From NCBI GenBank assembly GCA_022749755.1, contig CM040450.1, positions 9,136,913 through 9,200,912 of the forward strand: a stretch of DNA of 64,000 nucleotides. Direction: 5' to 3'. Source of the stretch: Azadirachta indica. Its lineage: Eukaryota > Streptophyta > Magnoliopsida > Sapindales > Meliaceae. The translations under genes were made by a program, and so were the position numbers. Within the stretch, counting starts at the first letter, position 1. Every line of letters starts with the position of its first letter. A model generated the notes under the pieces. The model saw only the letters and a program-made list of their open reading frames with translations. It had not been told where the DNA came from and ran no database searches. Positions 1 to 11,159 of the stretch are shown here, in pieces.

Positions 1-1300
1 TAAGGGATGCAGCACTCTGGTTGTGACACCAAATGACAGGAGGATGGGGGAGGGAAAAATGACGTTCACTAAGCAAAGATTGAATCTAAACAAGTTGTGA
101 AGATACAAAAGCCAGGGCCCTATACTCACGTTCAGTACTTGATCGAGCAACAACTTATTGCTTTTTAGAAAACCATGAGACTAATTACCACCAAGGTAGA
201 TACAATACACGTTAATTAACTTACGATCATGTATATCGCAACCCCAATCTGCATCCGAAAAAGCTGTTGACTCAAATTGATCAGAATAAGAGAATTGTAA
301 ACCATGAAGTTAAAGTTGTTTATAAATATCAAAGTAGCCATTTACAAGCTTACTAGTGGACAGATGTTGGAGAAGACATAAATTGGCTTAATTTCTTAAC
401 AAAAGCAATCTCAGGCCTTATTAAAGTAAGATATTGTAGACCACCTATGATGCTACGATAGAAAGAAGCATCAGGAAAATAATCACCACCAGATTTTGAT
501 AGTTTCTTACTCGAGGCCATAGGAGTATCACAACCCTTGCATTTTTACATGTTGGCATCATACAACAGATCCCTTATGTACTTAGTTTGAGACAGATGAG
601 GACCATCTTCAGACAGAGTGATTTCAATACCCAAAAAATAATTGAAAGAACCTAAGTCTTTAAAGCAAAAGTGGCATTAAGTTGCTGAATGAATGAATCT
701 ATGGCATGTAAATCATGCCCTATGATCAAAATACCATCAATGTAGATAAGAACCAACAGCAAAGAAGATAAAATATGCTTGACAAATAAAAAAGTGTCTG
801 CATTTGAATTCGGAAACCCCACTGCACTAGAGTGAATTTCAATTTGTCATATCAAGCTCTAGGAGCTTGCTTAAGTCCATAAAGAGCCTTGTTTAGTTTT
901 AAAACATGATGAGGATAAAGGGCATTCTAGAAACCCTCAGGTTGTACCATGTACACATCTTCAATTAACTCTTAATTCAAGAAAGCATTGTTAATGTCTA
1001 TTTATCTTACAACCCATCGCCTTGTCACTGCAATGCTTAAAATGATGCTTACAGTAGAAGCTTTCACTACCGGAATAAAGGTCTCAAAGAAGTCAACGCC
1101 CGAAGTTTGATGGAAACCCTTCACTAACAACGGAGCTTTATACTTAGAAACAGAACCATCAGCATTGTATTTAACTCTAAACACCTATTTATTGACAATT
1201 AATTTCTGACCAGTTGAGACAAGAACCAAATCGCAAGCATGATTTTGGAAAAATGCTTCATATTCTTCTGTCATTGCATTCGCCTAATGATGATTTCTTA
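1..1300 (-). pseudogene. copia reverse transcriptase fragment
   Basis: Minus-strand translation gives typical copia RT pieces: the KYKAPLLVKGFHQ and DFFETFIPVVK segments (about 1060-1150), and the active-site segment near 720-750 where the second catalytic Asp is Gly (YIDG). Several stops and frame changes interrupt it. It is continuous with the integrase fragment downstream in coordinate. The fold is recognised from family knowledge; loss of activity is inferred from the active-site change. Confidence 0.85.
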
Positions 1301-1417
1301 AAGCTTCTTTAACTGATATAGGAGTTGATGCTGACTCAGAAGTATGAGTATGTAATAGAGCCTTAGGTTTGAAGACACCATTCTTAACTCTAGTAATCAT
1401 AGGGTGATATTTATGGG

Positions 1418-3100
1418 TCATAGATGTAATTCTCCTATCAACAGGTTGAATAATAGATGTAGCATGGCTGCTAGTATTACAAGCTGACCCAGGAGAATGT
1501 ACTGGTGAAAAAGTTGAGAGATGATTACTGGTGTGAAGGACTGACATGGAATAGAAGTTGTTGTAGCTATAGAAATATTTGAGTTGGGAAACAAAGGACA
1601 ATAGGAAGAAAGTGAACTAGAGGACTCTTTATAAGTAAGAGAGGATTCATAGAAAATAACATGTCTTGCTATATAAGTTGTACCAAAAGAGTAAAGACAC
1701 TTATAACCCTTGTGAAGAGGACTGTAACTGATAAAGGTATATTTGGAAGAGTGAAAATCAAGCTTTTGTTTATTATAATATATAAGAAAAGAAAAACATG
1801 AACAACCAAAAACCTTTAGAAAGGCATTATCAGGTTGCCGATTATTCAAGACTTCATAAGGAGAAATGTTAGCTAAAATAGAGCTTGGCAATCTGTTAAT
1901 GAGATACACAGTAACATGAAATAAATCCCACCAAAATTTCAGAGGTAAAGATGCTTGAGAGAGTAAAGTAATTCCTAACTCAACTATATGTCTATGTTTT
2001 CTTTCAACGACACCATTTTAGTAAGGACAAAAGTATCTAAAAAGAATGCTATTTTGTTTTAGGTAAGAAGTAAAGGCTAAAAACTTTCCCCCTCAATCGG
2101 ATTGAAGAGTTTTATTGAATAGATCATATTGCTTTTCAACTTGTTGCTTGAAGAGAATAACAATAGAAAGTGCTTCAGACTTGAGTTTCATTGGAGAAAT
2201 CCAAGTGTATCTAGTATAAGCATCAACAAAGCTGATATGGTATTTAAATCCTTGTAAAGACGCTACTGCAGAAGGTCCCCAAAAATCAGTATATATCAAT
2301 TCTAATAGCTTTGAAACTTTGATACTGGTTTTTGGAAAATGAAGTTTATGACTCTTTCCACACTGACAAGCATCATAGAAACTAGAAGTAGATTTATTTA
2401 TGTGTTCAAAAGTGTTACAGGAATTGAAAATACTCTGTATAACATTAAAACTTGGATGTCCAAGTTTCTGCTGCAGAATATCTATAGCTCTTGAAGAATT
2501 ATTAACAGACCCCAAAGTAGCAAATGAATTACAAGTGACATGGTTATTACGACCTTCAATAGAACTCAACATATTAGGAATAGAAGTTTGATTTGAGCAA
2601 TTAGAAGCCGCATTGTTATCAAGAACATGATGAAAAACCTGAAATGGAGACAACATAGAAGCAGGAACACATTTATTAGACACACGAGGCACCAATGTTT
2701 GCTTGGAAGAATTGATAAGAAGCTTATACAACCCTTTCGCAGCCACACCTTTCAGCAGCAACAAACCATTCTTCTTGTCCTTAATGTAACAAGAAACACC
2801 AGAAAATTCAATAATTAGTTCATTGTCAGCTATTAATCTAGAAACACTTATCAAATTCTTTGTGATATGAGAAACACAAAGAGTATCTTTGAGAGTCAGT
2901 TTATGTTGACAGGTAGTATTTCTAGATTTTCTTAAGGTAAGAAAGGCATTACCGATATGTGAGATATGAAGACCCTGACCATTACCAATGATTAACTTGT
3001 CTGTGCCTTTGAACTCACCTTTAATGGCCAAATTATTAACATCATCAGCCAGATGATGAGTAGCACCACTGTCAAGATACCAATCCTCATCTGCTACTCC
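1418..3100 (-). pseudogene. copia protease and integrase fragment
   Basis: From high to low coordinate the minus strand encodes the protease motif LDSGATHH, the GAG-pre-integrase segment with LGHPS and a CxC-type zinc finger (about 2330-2500), the integrase core start (LIYTDFWGPS, about 2265-2320; SFVDAYTRYTWI, about 2200-2240) and an integrase C-terminal piece (YLINRLPSS and FGCSCF, 1790-1905). The longest open part is 312 codons (2093-3031). A stop and a frame change lie between 2093 and 1909. Domain identities are from the copia family; no intact polyprotein remains. Confidence 0.88.
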
Positions 3101-3533
3101 AGTATTACTCGCATAAGTTGCCTTATTGTTTTGGTTAGAACCCCTTGGATGTCCTTGTTGATAATTGTGTTGCTATGGAAAATAATTCTGCCGCGCCTTT
3201 GAAACATAGGCTTTGTTACACCTATGATGGCAAACATTGTTAGTGTGACCAAGTTTGGTATAGGTCTGACAAATTGGCCTTATGTTTCCCTTGCCATAAG
3301 AACCATTCTTGCCACTTCCTTTACCATAGCTTTTGTTCTAGCTGAAATTCATTCCATTCTTGGCATCGTCCCTCTTATTATACTGCTTAGTTTGAGCATA
3401 GTTAACATTATAACTAGCTTGAGCTAAAGCTGTAGCTATAGTATCTGTTGATCAATTCTGCTTTCTTCTGTTAAAAGCATCGAGTAAACTTCATGCATGT
3501 TCAGAACATCAAACCTGCTTGTGATATTAACTA

Positions 3534-4015
3534 TTATTCAGTCCCCAATCTTCTTAATAGATATAGAATGAATTCATCATCTGTAACTGGTGTTCCAATA
3601 GCTCCTAAACTATCTGCAATACTTTTCTTTTTTATGAAAGTATTCGGCCATAGTAGATCCATATTTCCTAATTGTTTATAGCTAAAATCTAAGCTGAAGA
3701 GTTCTTGCTTTAGACTGAGGTCCAAATTGTTTTTCTAATGCAAGCCACACATCATGAGAAGATTTACATCCGATTATCATGCTTAAGATTAATTCACTCA
3801 TAGAAGATAGCAACCAACCAAGTACTAGCTATCGTGAAGAATTTGCACAAGCCTTGATCAAACTCCATTGATGAAATCCTCAAGGCCATTTCCTCGAATA
3901 AATGGCAGCACTTGAGATCTTCAGATGAGATAATTGTTTCCATTGAGTTTTGTTGGAACAACAAAAGAAATAGCAGTGTTTGATGTAGAATTAGGGTTGG
4001 ATTGGCGTTGGCCAT
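3534..4015 (-). pseudogene. copia gag (UBN2-type) fragment
   Basis: The minus strand encodes a copia gag N-terminus ending just short of the primer-binding site, broken into two frames (about 3794-4015 and 3534-3725). The second piece shows the usual gag ending, FILYLLRRLGTE. Compared with the related copy at 8260-8640, this copy lacks about 65 bp near 3825, where the other still encodes the KREDKLLLGWLLSS part. This supports decay by small deletions. Confidence 0.8.
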
Positions 4016-4017
4016 TT

Positions 4018-4034
4018 GTAGGCTCTAATACCAA
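4018..4034 (-). other. primer-binding site (initiator-Met tRNA)
   Basis: On the minus strand the sequence reads TTGGTATTAGAGCC, one change from the usual copia primer-binding site TGGTATCAGAGC that pairs with the 3' end of initiator tRNA-Met. It fixes the 5' end and direction of the element at 1-4341. Confidence 0.8.
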
Positions 4035-4041
4035 GTAAAGA

Positions 4042-4341
4042 TTCAGAAAATGTTGTTTGGTTGCTAGGAAAGTAAAGGAAAATTTCTAGAGAAAGAGTTT
4101 TTTTATTAACTAGTTTCTCTCAACAACAGGCTACGTTGATAGAAAGAGTTCCTTGTATACACAAGAAAAGCAACACGCAAAAATATCTGTAACAGGATTC
4201 CCAAGTTAGTTTACATTCCCAAGTTAGTCAACGAATGGCCAGCTCATCAATGACAGCTAAGCAAAGATCTAATAGGCTTCACGTCAATAGCAACTGAGCC
4301 TCTGGGCAGAGTTTCTAGGTAGAGAGTATTTTGACAAACAG
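4042..4341 (-). repeat. 5' LTR of the left copia element (approximate)
   Basis: This lies directly upstream (minus strand) of the primer-binding site. The inner end resembles the piece that follows the primer-binding site at 8716-8810. The outer boundary is placed at a minus-strand TGTTTGTC near 4341 and is uncertain, because the partner LTR lies outside the window. Confidence 0.5.
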
Positions 4342-5258
4342 AAGTAATGGAGGATCAACCATTACTGTGGATGCATGAATCAGTTCCATCTCTGACAAAA
4401 TCCCAGCAGATGTAATTGAAGATGATGCTTTGTTATTTGAGTTTGTATTTTCTGCAAGAGAAAATTGTGTGTAAATGGTGTTAGCACTTGTAATTCAATT
4501 CTTCAATGTTTAAAAAAACTTTTGTTTGCTATATATGCATGTGAGAATTCCATTTTCACGGTACCTATAATATTTTGTACAAATTTTGTTTTCTCTCTAC
4601 TTCTAAACTTAATCCACAATTGTTCGAAATTGTGAATATCTAAAAGCTTGTATATGTTTTTCTGTTTCCTTCTTTCCTAAGTAAGCACTTCCAGGCTCAG
4701 AAAACCTACTGAAAATATATCATAAAAACACTTTTAGTACTTGCGGGATGGAAAGGAATCTCAGCGACAGAGCAGCACTGAAAGTGAAAGAGAACTAAAT
4801 TGCATGTATTTCTTGCACACAAAAACTCAGGCTATACATTCAAATCATCTAGCCCTTGAAATGGTTTTTTGTGGAACATTGAAACAATGACTATCAATGA
4901 GATTATATGAACTAACATGGTTTTCTCTAGGTAGTTAATTCTTGGCTTCAATATTTTGTACTCATACTCCCATTTCTGGTAAAATAACAGGTCAAATTTT
5001 TAAGTTTGGTTTTGATATTTTTTTTTCATTAATTGATATTTTTATAAAATAAAAAAATTTTTCACTAATATTTTTAATTGTTTTAACCATTCTTACTCTT
5101 TAAGTATTTAAGCGATGTTCTACTTCTCATAAGTTATATTTTAAAATACATTCATGCCTAGTATAAATTAATACCTCTCGATTACTTTGTTTTTCAGGAG
5201 ACTTTGTTTCTTTTGCAAGTCTCCAATTCTTGTGAGTAAGCCAGCACTCGTATGTGTG

Positions 5259-5292
<34 letters not shown>

Positions 5293-6100
5293 ACGCACAC
5301 ATATCTTTTTGTTGTTTGAATTTTTCAAATTTTAATATTTTACTTCATAATTGCATGTCTGTACATAATTGTAAAACTTAATGATAAGTTAATTTTGATG
5401 TTTAGGAAGAAATATTTAGGTTTTAAAGCAAATAACACTACGTTATTAAATGCGTGGGTATGTTATATGAGTGTTAGAAGTTATATTGTTATACTTAGGT
5501 TAAATTATCTTTGGCAGTAAATTAAATTGTGGGTATTATTTTAACAAAAAATTTATTAAAAACAGATGTTCAAAAATATATTTTTAGTGTTTAAATATGT
5601 TCACCCATTTGTGTCTGATTAATAACTTATTTATCCTTTATTTTTAATGAAATAATAAATAAGATCATAATTTTTTTCATATATGTATATGTTGCTCAAA
5701 TTGAATTAAAATTTTTTAGGAACATCTTTAACTTTATTTTATTTTAAATTATTGACAATTTTTACATATAATCTGAAATATTAAAAAGTCATGAACGTGA
5801 CTCCATTTTCGATTCACTTGCCAGTAAAGTTAATAAAATTTGATGAAATTATATTGTCATCCTTATGCAATTGTATAGGCCTGCACAAAGACTAAACTAA
5901 CTTTATATGTGCATGATGGACAATTACTCATGAAATATACTACCCGTTTTATTATATATTATTATTATTTTTTATTAAATTTCAAAAATAGTCCCTAAAT
6001 AGAATACCTATGAGTGTGAGAAAGTGATTATAAGTTTTTATTTTTCTTGTTTATATACTTTTATATTTCAAATATGAAGTATATTTAATATTATTGCTCT
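4342..6100. other. AT-rich intergenic stretch
   Basis: No convincing gene or transposon domain is seen. It contains a TA microsatellite at about 5268-5292 and many short AT-rich runs. Confidence 0.6.
5266..5292. repeat. (TA)n microsatellite
   Basis: An uninterrupted run of about 13 TA units in AT-rich intergenic sequence, preceded by a short TG run. Confidence 0.9.
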
Positions 6101-6149
6101 AAGCGTAGGCTTGGTATCACAGGGGACTTTTATTAATGCAGCAATCTTG

Positions 6150-7150
6150 TGCTTGGACCAAATAACTTTAGCCAATAATTTCACACTTTTGTAATGGAGG
6201 TTCAACTCTCGAAACTTTTTGTGCTTTGAAAGAAAACACAATTTGCATGCATAAATTTATAAAGGGAAAACTCTCTTCAATTTTTCTATTTCTCTAAAAA
6301 AAAGATTATAAATGTACAAAGCTTGTTGTGCTAGAGATTCATTCAACTCACTGAATAATCTCTAGCACTTTCACTACTTTATATATATACATATATATAT
6401 ATATGCACACACACATATATATATATATATGCAACCAACAACCCTGGTTGCTAGTGCCACATATGTCACACATATGCTACCATCATGCATTTTCCTAGTT
6501 AAATGAACTGGTCTTAAGGTCATCTTGTGTGCCACTACCCTTAAGCCTAGGAATTGCTCAGCTAAGTCATCTTGACTTGGTTCTTGCTTGACACCTCATC
6601 AAGACCAATTCTTCCTTGCCTCAATCCCAGTAAGTGCACCCCTTTTAGGGCCTTAGCGATAGCCCCGCTACCGCCTTGAGACATCTAGCTCACGGCTCAT
6701 ATTCGTATTCAGCCATATTGTTCATTATTGATACCTATTGCACAGCCCAATTATTGCTTTCTTGCTTTCTGTACCATTCCTGTTCATAGCGATGTTCTGG
6801 GTTATATGGGTGCATATCAATGATTTTGATGTTCTCATAACATTTCCAGAACACTAATTTTTCTCGAAGTGTTTAGCTTCACTCTCCGCAATGTAGCCTG
6901 ATACTTTTATCTCAATTTGTCAAGACCTGTCGTGTAGACTTGTGTAAATCTCATAACCTGTCAACTTGATATAAAGCCATTTTCGAGTATATTGCCCTCA
7001 CAAGATTTAAGGCTCTAACACTTGGAGATTACTTAAAAAAAGATTTTAAATAACTTATCTTTTTTTTTTTTTGTTCTTTAAAACAAATAAGATTTTTTTC
7101 CAATCCTCCTGAAACAGAGTTGTTTTTTGTTGTCTTTCAAAAATAAATCT
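6150..7150 (-). mobile_element. LTR-like sequence, copy 1 (minus orientation)
   Basis: About 870 bp (6150-7020), beginning TGTTAGAGCC on the minus strand, plus about 130 bp of preceding sequence (7021-7150), matches 20310-21300 in the opposite orientation. Shared landmarks include TCAACTCTC-AAACTTTTTG, a TATATA/CACACA stretch, GCAACCAACA and TCTAGCACTTTCACTACTTT. The pattern fits the 3' end of an LTR retrotransposon (internal tail followed by LTR), probably Ty3/gypsy, but no coding domain is attached. Similarity stops abruptly at about 7150, where a different sequence begins. Confidence 0.65.
6383..6432. repeat. TA/CA microsatellite in LTR-like copy 1
   Basis: Alternating TA with a CACACACA core, flanked by TATATATA. 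The equivalent place in the inverted copy (21041-21080) is TA followed by TATG repeats, so the repeat has changed since the copies separated. Confidence 0.85.
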
Positions 7151-7151
7151 T

Positions 7152-7901
7152 ATGCTATGGAGTTTAAGGATTTTTATGGACATTTATTTTTTTTCTGAGA
7201 GTGAAAAGCTTTTAGTTGAGAGATTTTTGAAATGGTTCAATGCTGATATAAGAAATCGAATGCCGTCATATATTATCCATACACGACCATATGCCATTTT
7301 CTTAGGCAAAGAAATTGAAAGGCAACTAAAGCTTGACTTTGATAGAGTTATTAGAAATGTTATTGACAATGTAGCTCATAAGATATCTAATAACATAGTT
7401 AAAGTTGACCATAAGATACCGTCTAAAGATGAGCTTCAAAAGAAAATTGAAGACATGCCAGAAATTGTACAAGAAGAGGTCTTATGTGATTTTAATTTAA
7501 AAATTGAGCATGTACAGGAAATTCAAGTCAAAGATTCACCTATTATTGACATGGTTCTACCTATTCATATCGAAAACAGAAAGGTTATCCTTGAGGAAAA
7601 TTTAGCCACTAAGACAAATTTAATTGGTGAGTACATTGAGCGATACTTGGGAAAAGTTATGAGAAATTTGAAAGTAATTTATTATTACAAATATATATTT
7701 TTTCAAGGGGCCACACACAAGTGCAAAAAAAAGATAAAATTTAAGTACTTCCGAGTTTTAAAGAAATTTACTGAGAAGAGCCACTATTTTAAGTCAAAAG
7801 AAGATTTAATGTTGAACTACAAATTTTATCCGCCAGACAAAATAAAACTCGAGGACGAGTTTTTTCAAAGAGAAGGGGAATCTGATGTAGGACAATTTTA
7901 G
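7152..7901 (+). CDS. 249-codon ORF, probably retroelement-derived
   Basis: This is the longest open frame in the left half outside the copia integrase. The product is rich in Lys, Glu and Ile and has no motif I can name. Its end (residues about 230-245, LEDEFFQREGESD) resembles the end of many Ty3/gypsy polyproteins, which finish with a short acidic segment containing F-Q-x-E-G. The following 350 bp (to about 8260) has a TATATATAG box near 8031 and looks like an LTR. I infer a piece of a gypsy polyprotein or of an extra retroelement ORF. The start codon is simply the first ATG of the frame. A host gene is possible but less likely because retroelement debris lies on both sides. Confidence 0.35.
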   Translation: MLWSLRIFMDIYFFSESEKLLVERFLKWFNADIRNRMPSYIIHTRPYAIFLGKEIERQLKLDFDRVIRNVIDNVAHKISNNIVKVDHKIPSKDELQKKIEDMPEIVQEEVLCDFNLKIEHVQEIQVKDSPIIDMVLPIHIENRKVILEENLATKTNLIGEYIERYLGKVMRNLKVIYYYKYIFFQGATHKCKKKIKFKYFRVLKKFTEKSHYFKSKEDLMLNYKFYPPDKIKLEDEFFQREGESDVGQF

Positions 7902-8260
7902 AATTTAATTAGTTTAGGAAGTCTTTTATTCTTACCAATTTAATTTTGTTATTTAATTTTTAATTTTCTTATTTAAATAGGAGTTCCTTTCCTTATTTGA
8001 GTTGATTTGTAATGTTGAGTTATCTCTACTATATATAGAGAACTTATATTATTGTTTTGAAATAATCTTTTATTAAATAAAATATTTCCCTTTAATTTTG
8101 TCCCTCATGGGATTATTATCTTAACACTCGTGTTTCGAGTCATTCGAGTTAGAACGACATATAATCCCATTTGTTAGAACGCTTATCTGACTCACTAAGT
8201 CAAAGAATTGAACGAGATTCGGTATTCAACAAAGTATTTTTATCCCACCTGCTATCCCGG
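7902..8260 (+). repeat. probable LTR fragment downstream of the 249-codon ORF
   Basis: AT-rich sequence with a TATATATAGAG box at about 8030, followed by a transcribed-leader-like stretch (CTCATGGGATTATTATC, TTCGAGTCATTCGAG). Its position directly after a polyprotein-like stop fits U3-R of a gypsy LTR. There is no partner copy in the window, so the boundaries are guesses. Confidence 0.35.
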
Positions 8261-8810
8261 CTGTGTCACTTTTCTTTTTTAAGAAAGTATTCAGCCATAG
8301 TAGATCCATATTTCCTTTTATAGCTGAAATCTAAGCTGAATAGTTCTTGCTTTAGACTGAGATCCACATTGTTTTTCTAATGCAAGCCATACATCATGAG
8401 AAGATTTACATCTGATTATCAAGCTTAAGATTGCTTCATTCATAGAAGATAGTAACCAACCAAGGAGTAGCTTATCTTCTCTTTTCCAAATATTAAACTT
8501 AGGATTCTCAATCAGTTGATTGTCACTGCTATCGTGAAGAATCTGCACATGCCTTGATCAAACTCCATTGATGATATCCTCAAGGCCATTTCCTCAAATA
8601 CATAGTGAGACAATTGTTCCCATCGAGTTTTGTTAAAACAACAAAAGAAATTGCAGTATATGATTTAGAATTAGGTTTGGATTGGCGTTGGCTATTTGTA
8701 GGCTCTAATACCAAGTAAAGATTTAGAAAACTTTGTTTGGTTGCTATGAAAGTAAAGGAAATTTTATGGAGAAATAGTTTCTTTATAACTAGTTCCTCTC
8801 AACAAATAAG
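8260..8810 (-). mobile_element. copia fragment: gag plus LTR end, second copy of the left family
   Basis: The minus strand carries a primer-binding site (8701-8715, GGCTCTAATACCAA on plus), the LTR inner end (8716-8810) and a gag N-terminus (8318-8640). The gag frame is open for 76 codons and shows FNIWKREDKLLLGWLLSS and DVWLALE, typical of the UBN2 gag domain. It is clearly the same family as 3640-4090. It is truncated on both sides: the LTR stops at about 8810 in unrelated sequence, and gag stops at about 8260. Confidence 0.85.
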
Positions 8811-8869
8811 TTTTCCCATTTAATACATTGTAGAACAATTGTATCTGACGCTAATATTGGTACCCATGG

Positions 8870-9460
8870 TGAGGATACTTTCTAATCAATTCCTTGAATC
8901 ACTTCCAAGATTGATACAAAGGCTTTAAATTTCAACTATTTGAATTATGCTCTCTCGCCCCTAGTTGCAAAGTCTTCGATTTTGGGAAGAACTTTGTGAA
9001 GAACTTCTCTACTAATTCTTTTCATGTATTAATACTACTCGGTTGTAAAGATTGCAACCAACCTGCAACCTTGTCCCTCAATGAAAAAGGAACAACCTTA
9101 TTTAGATCAAGTCTTTGTTTACTATGTTCATCTTGATGGTGTTGCACACTTCCAAAAGCATAGCCAAATGAATATTGGGGTCTTCATGACATAAACTCCT
9201 ATATTGATTTTGCTAGACCATGTTTACCAATGTAGGTTCAAGCTCAAAGTTGTTGGCATTGATTGCTCACCGAAAAATCCCTAAATAATTATCATTAACA
9301 GCTGACCTGAAGTAATCACAAACGTTCTTGGTTGTTGTAGTTGTGGCGGTGGGCTTTGATTTCCTTTGTCTGTTAGAACTCTATATTGATTCCTTTTTTC
9401 CTTCTTTAATCAGTGAATAGTTCATTCAATTTCTAGGTTAAAAGTAATAAGTTCAAGGTT
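8870..9460 (-). mobile_element. Ty3/gypsy gag (Retrotrans_gag) remnant
   Basis: Minus-strand translation from about 9185 downward gives a recognisable gypsy gag core: DPNIHLAMLLEVCNTIKMN, then FPFSLRDKVAGWLQSL, then KELVEKFFTKFFP. This matches the usual LFPFSLRDKAxxWL...FLxKFFP signature. Stops occur at several places. Upstream, at about 9585-9610, a degenerate primer-binding site lies before a long LTR-like region, so the order LTR, primer site, gag is correct for the minus strand. Confidence 0.75.
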
Positions 9461-9584
9461 ATAAGCTCATCACATGCACCTACAAACTTCAAAATAAAGC
9501 ATAAATTAATTAAATAAAAAATAAAAGCCTGAATTGCAATCAGTATTACGCAATTGTAATATTAGTAAAATTAAAAAATTGTCA

Positions 9585-10950
9585 ATTCCCAACAACGGCA
9601 CTAAAAACTTGTTATAATTCTACGTAATCCTCAAGTATATAGGGTTATACAAGTAGTAAAGTATAAGAAAAATGGTTGTTGTACCTACGTGGACTGAGTT
9701 TTTCAAGTTTTAAAGTAATTACTATAATTATGAAAAATCAACTTTATCTAGGCAATCTAAGTTTAAGAGGAGGAAATAACAAAGTAATAAACTAGATTTG
9801 CTAATTTAAAATAAGAATAGCAAATACAAAATAAAAGTAATAAAGCAAGTGAGTGAAATTGATATGGAAATTGTCCTAGGGCCTTAATTTCACTTAATTG
9901 TTACAACGTTTATCTTAATAGGGAATTGCTAATACTTAATGTTTTAATTAACTAATTACTAGTTATCATTTAACCTGATTACTTCTCCTAATTGTTTAAC
10001 CAGATTCTATATATAACCTACCTAGGCTTTATCCCAATTTGACTTGCATTGATCAAACATTTTTTTAGCTCTACCAGTTATGAACATCTACAGACTCAAT
10101 TACTTCTTGGTTTCTTGACATCTCTTAAATTGATTTGATTTTCCAAACATCGATATCCACTTGAAATGTCAAGGTTTGTAAATTATGTTTTTTTTTAATC
10201 TTAATGGACAAATTAGTCTCTCTTAAGCATTAATTCATTCTCATTTTCCAACAAATTATAAGCTTTAAGTACAAGAGAACATAAATGAATAAAATATACT
10301 TATATTAACAAATTTCCAATCAATCAAAACATAATCCAACTAGGTTACATCAAGACCTTAAAATATAGAAATTAGCCTAACATATCAAAATCCAACATCA
10401 ACATCATCTTTAAACTCATCAATTAACAAAATGCAACAAACAATAACAATCCAAAATGAAATTCAAGGGAAATTATGAGTTAAAGAGATAGAAGTAGAAA
10501 TCTCTTTCTTTTTCTCTTTTTCACTCTAAAAATCATATTTTCCCCTTCTAGAAATGGTGGCTTATGTCCCAAAAATAAGAAAACATAGGATTAGCCAAAT
10601 CTAGCCATCTATGTTTGATCCAATGGCTTCAAAAGCTTCAAAGGATGTCATTGCCAAGACAAAAAGGTACGAATGTGTAGCGTTTGGCATAGGCAGGGAT
10701 GGTCGACACACCTATGGGAAGGATCCGCAATGGATGCATAGTAAGTGGCACAAATGCGCCTCTTATCCTGCCTTCCCTGATGCTTGATTTAGAGGCACGT
10801 GGTGCAAGTATACCATGCTTAGTGCTGCCCACTTTTATGTTTCTAGCATTTGGGTCCTCTATCTCTTGTGTTTTGGTCCCAAAGTTTTTTTCTTTTTTGG
10901 CTTGGTCACCGTATTCTTCCTCCTTCCTACACATGAACACAAAAATTCAT
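9585..10950 (-). repeat. primer-binding site and 5' LTR-like region of the gypsy remnant
   Basis: On the minus strand, TTTTTAGTGCCGTTGTTGGGA at about 9590-9610 is a worn form of the TGGCGCCGTTGCCGGGGA site known from Athila/Tat-type elements. The region above it (about 9611-10950) fits a long LTR: no coding potential, AT-rich first part, then a GC-richer part near 10640-10930. Two overlapping ORFs of about 100 codons at 10638-11013 lie in this GC-richer part and look like chance. The right boundary is uncertain. Confidence 0.5.
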
Positions 10951-11159
10951 CAACTAATAACATGGCTTGAGGAATTAAGCAAATATTTTATGTCAAAGGC
11001 CATTGATTCATGAGTAAAATACTCGCTCATTTGATGGTCATATTTCTAGTATTGTTTAGCCATCTATTCAACTATAACTAATTGATCCACTAACATACAC
11101 ATTACTATAGCCAATAACTCATCTACTAGATTTAAAGCCTTTAAAAAATAGAAATTTTC

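Larger units (their letters stand above)
1..4341 (-). mobile_element. Ty1/copia retrotransposon, 5' part (degenerate)
   Basis: Read on the minus strand the order is LTR, primer-binding site, gag, zinc knuckle, protease, integrase and reverse transcriptase, which is the copia order. The element runs off the left edge, so its RNase H and 3' LTR are not seen. The protease site is well preserved (DSGATHH, about 3040-3085), but the coding frame is broken many times. The zinc knuckle near 3200-3300 keeps GH and the last Cys but has lost one of the first Cys residues. At 733-744 the reverse-transcriptase active site reads YIDG instead of YVDD, so the enzyme would be inactive. The same family recurs at 8260-8810. 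It is an old, non-autonomous copy. Confidence 0.9.

Noticed and set aside
10638..11013. Overlapping ORFs of 100 and 104 codons on both strands
   Set aside because: They lie in the GC-richer part of a probable gypsy LTR, overlap each other and show no motif.
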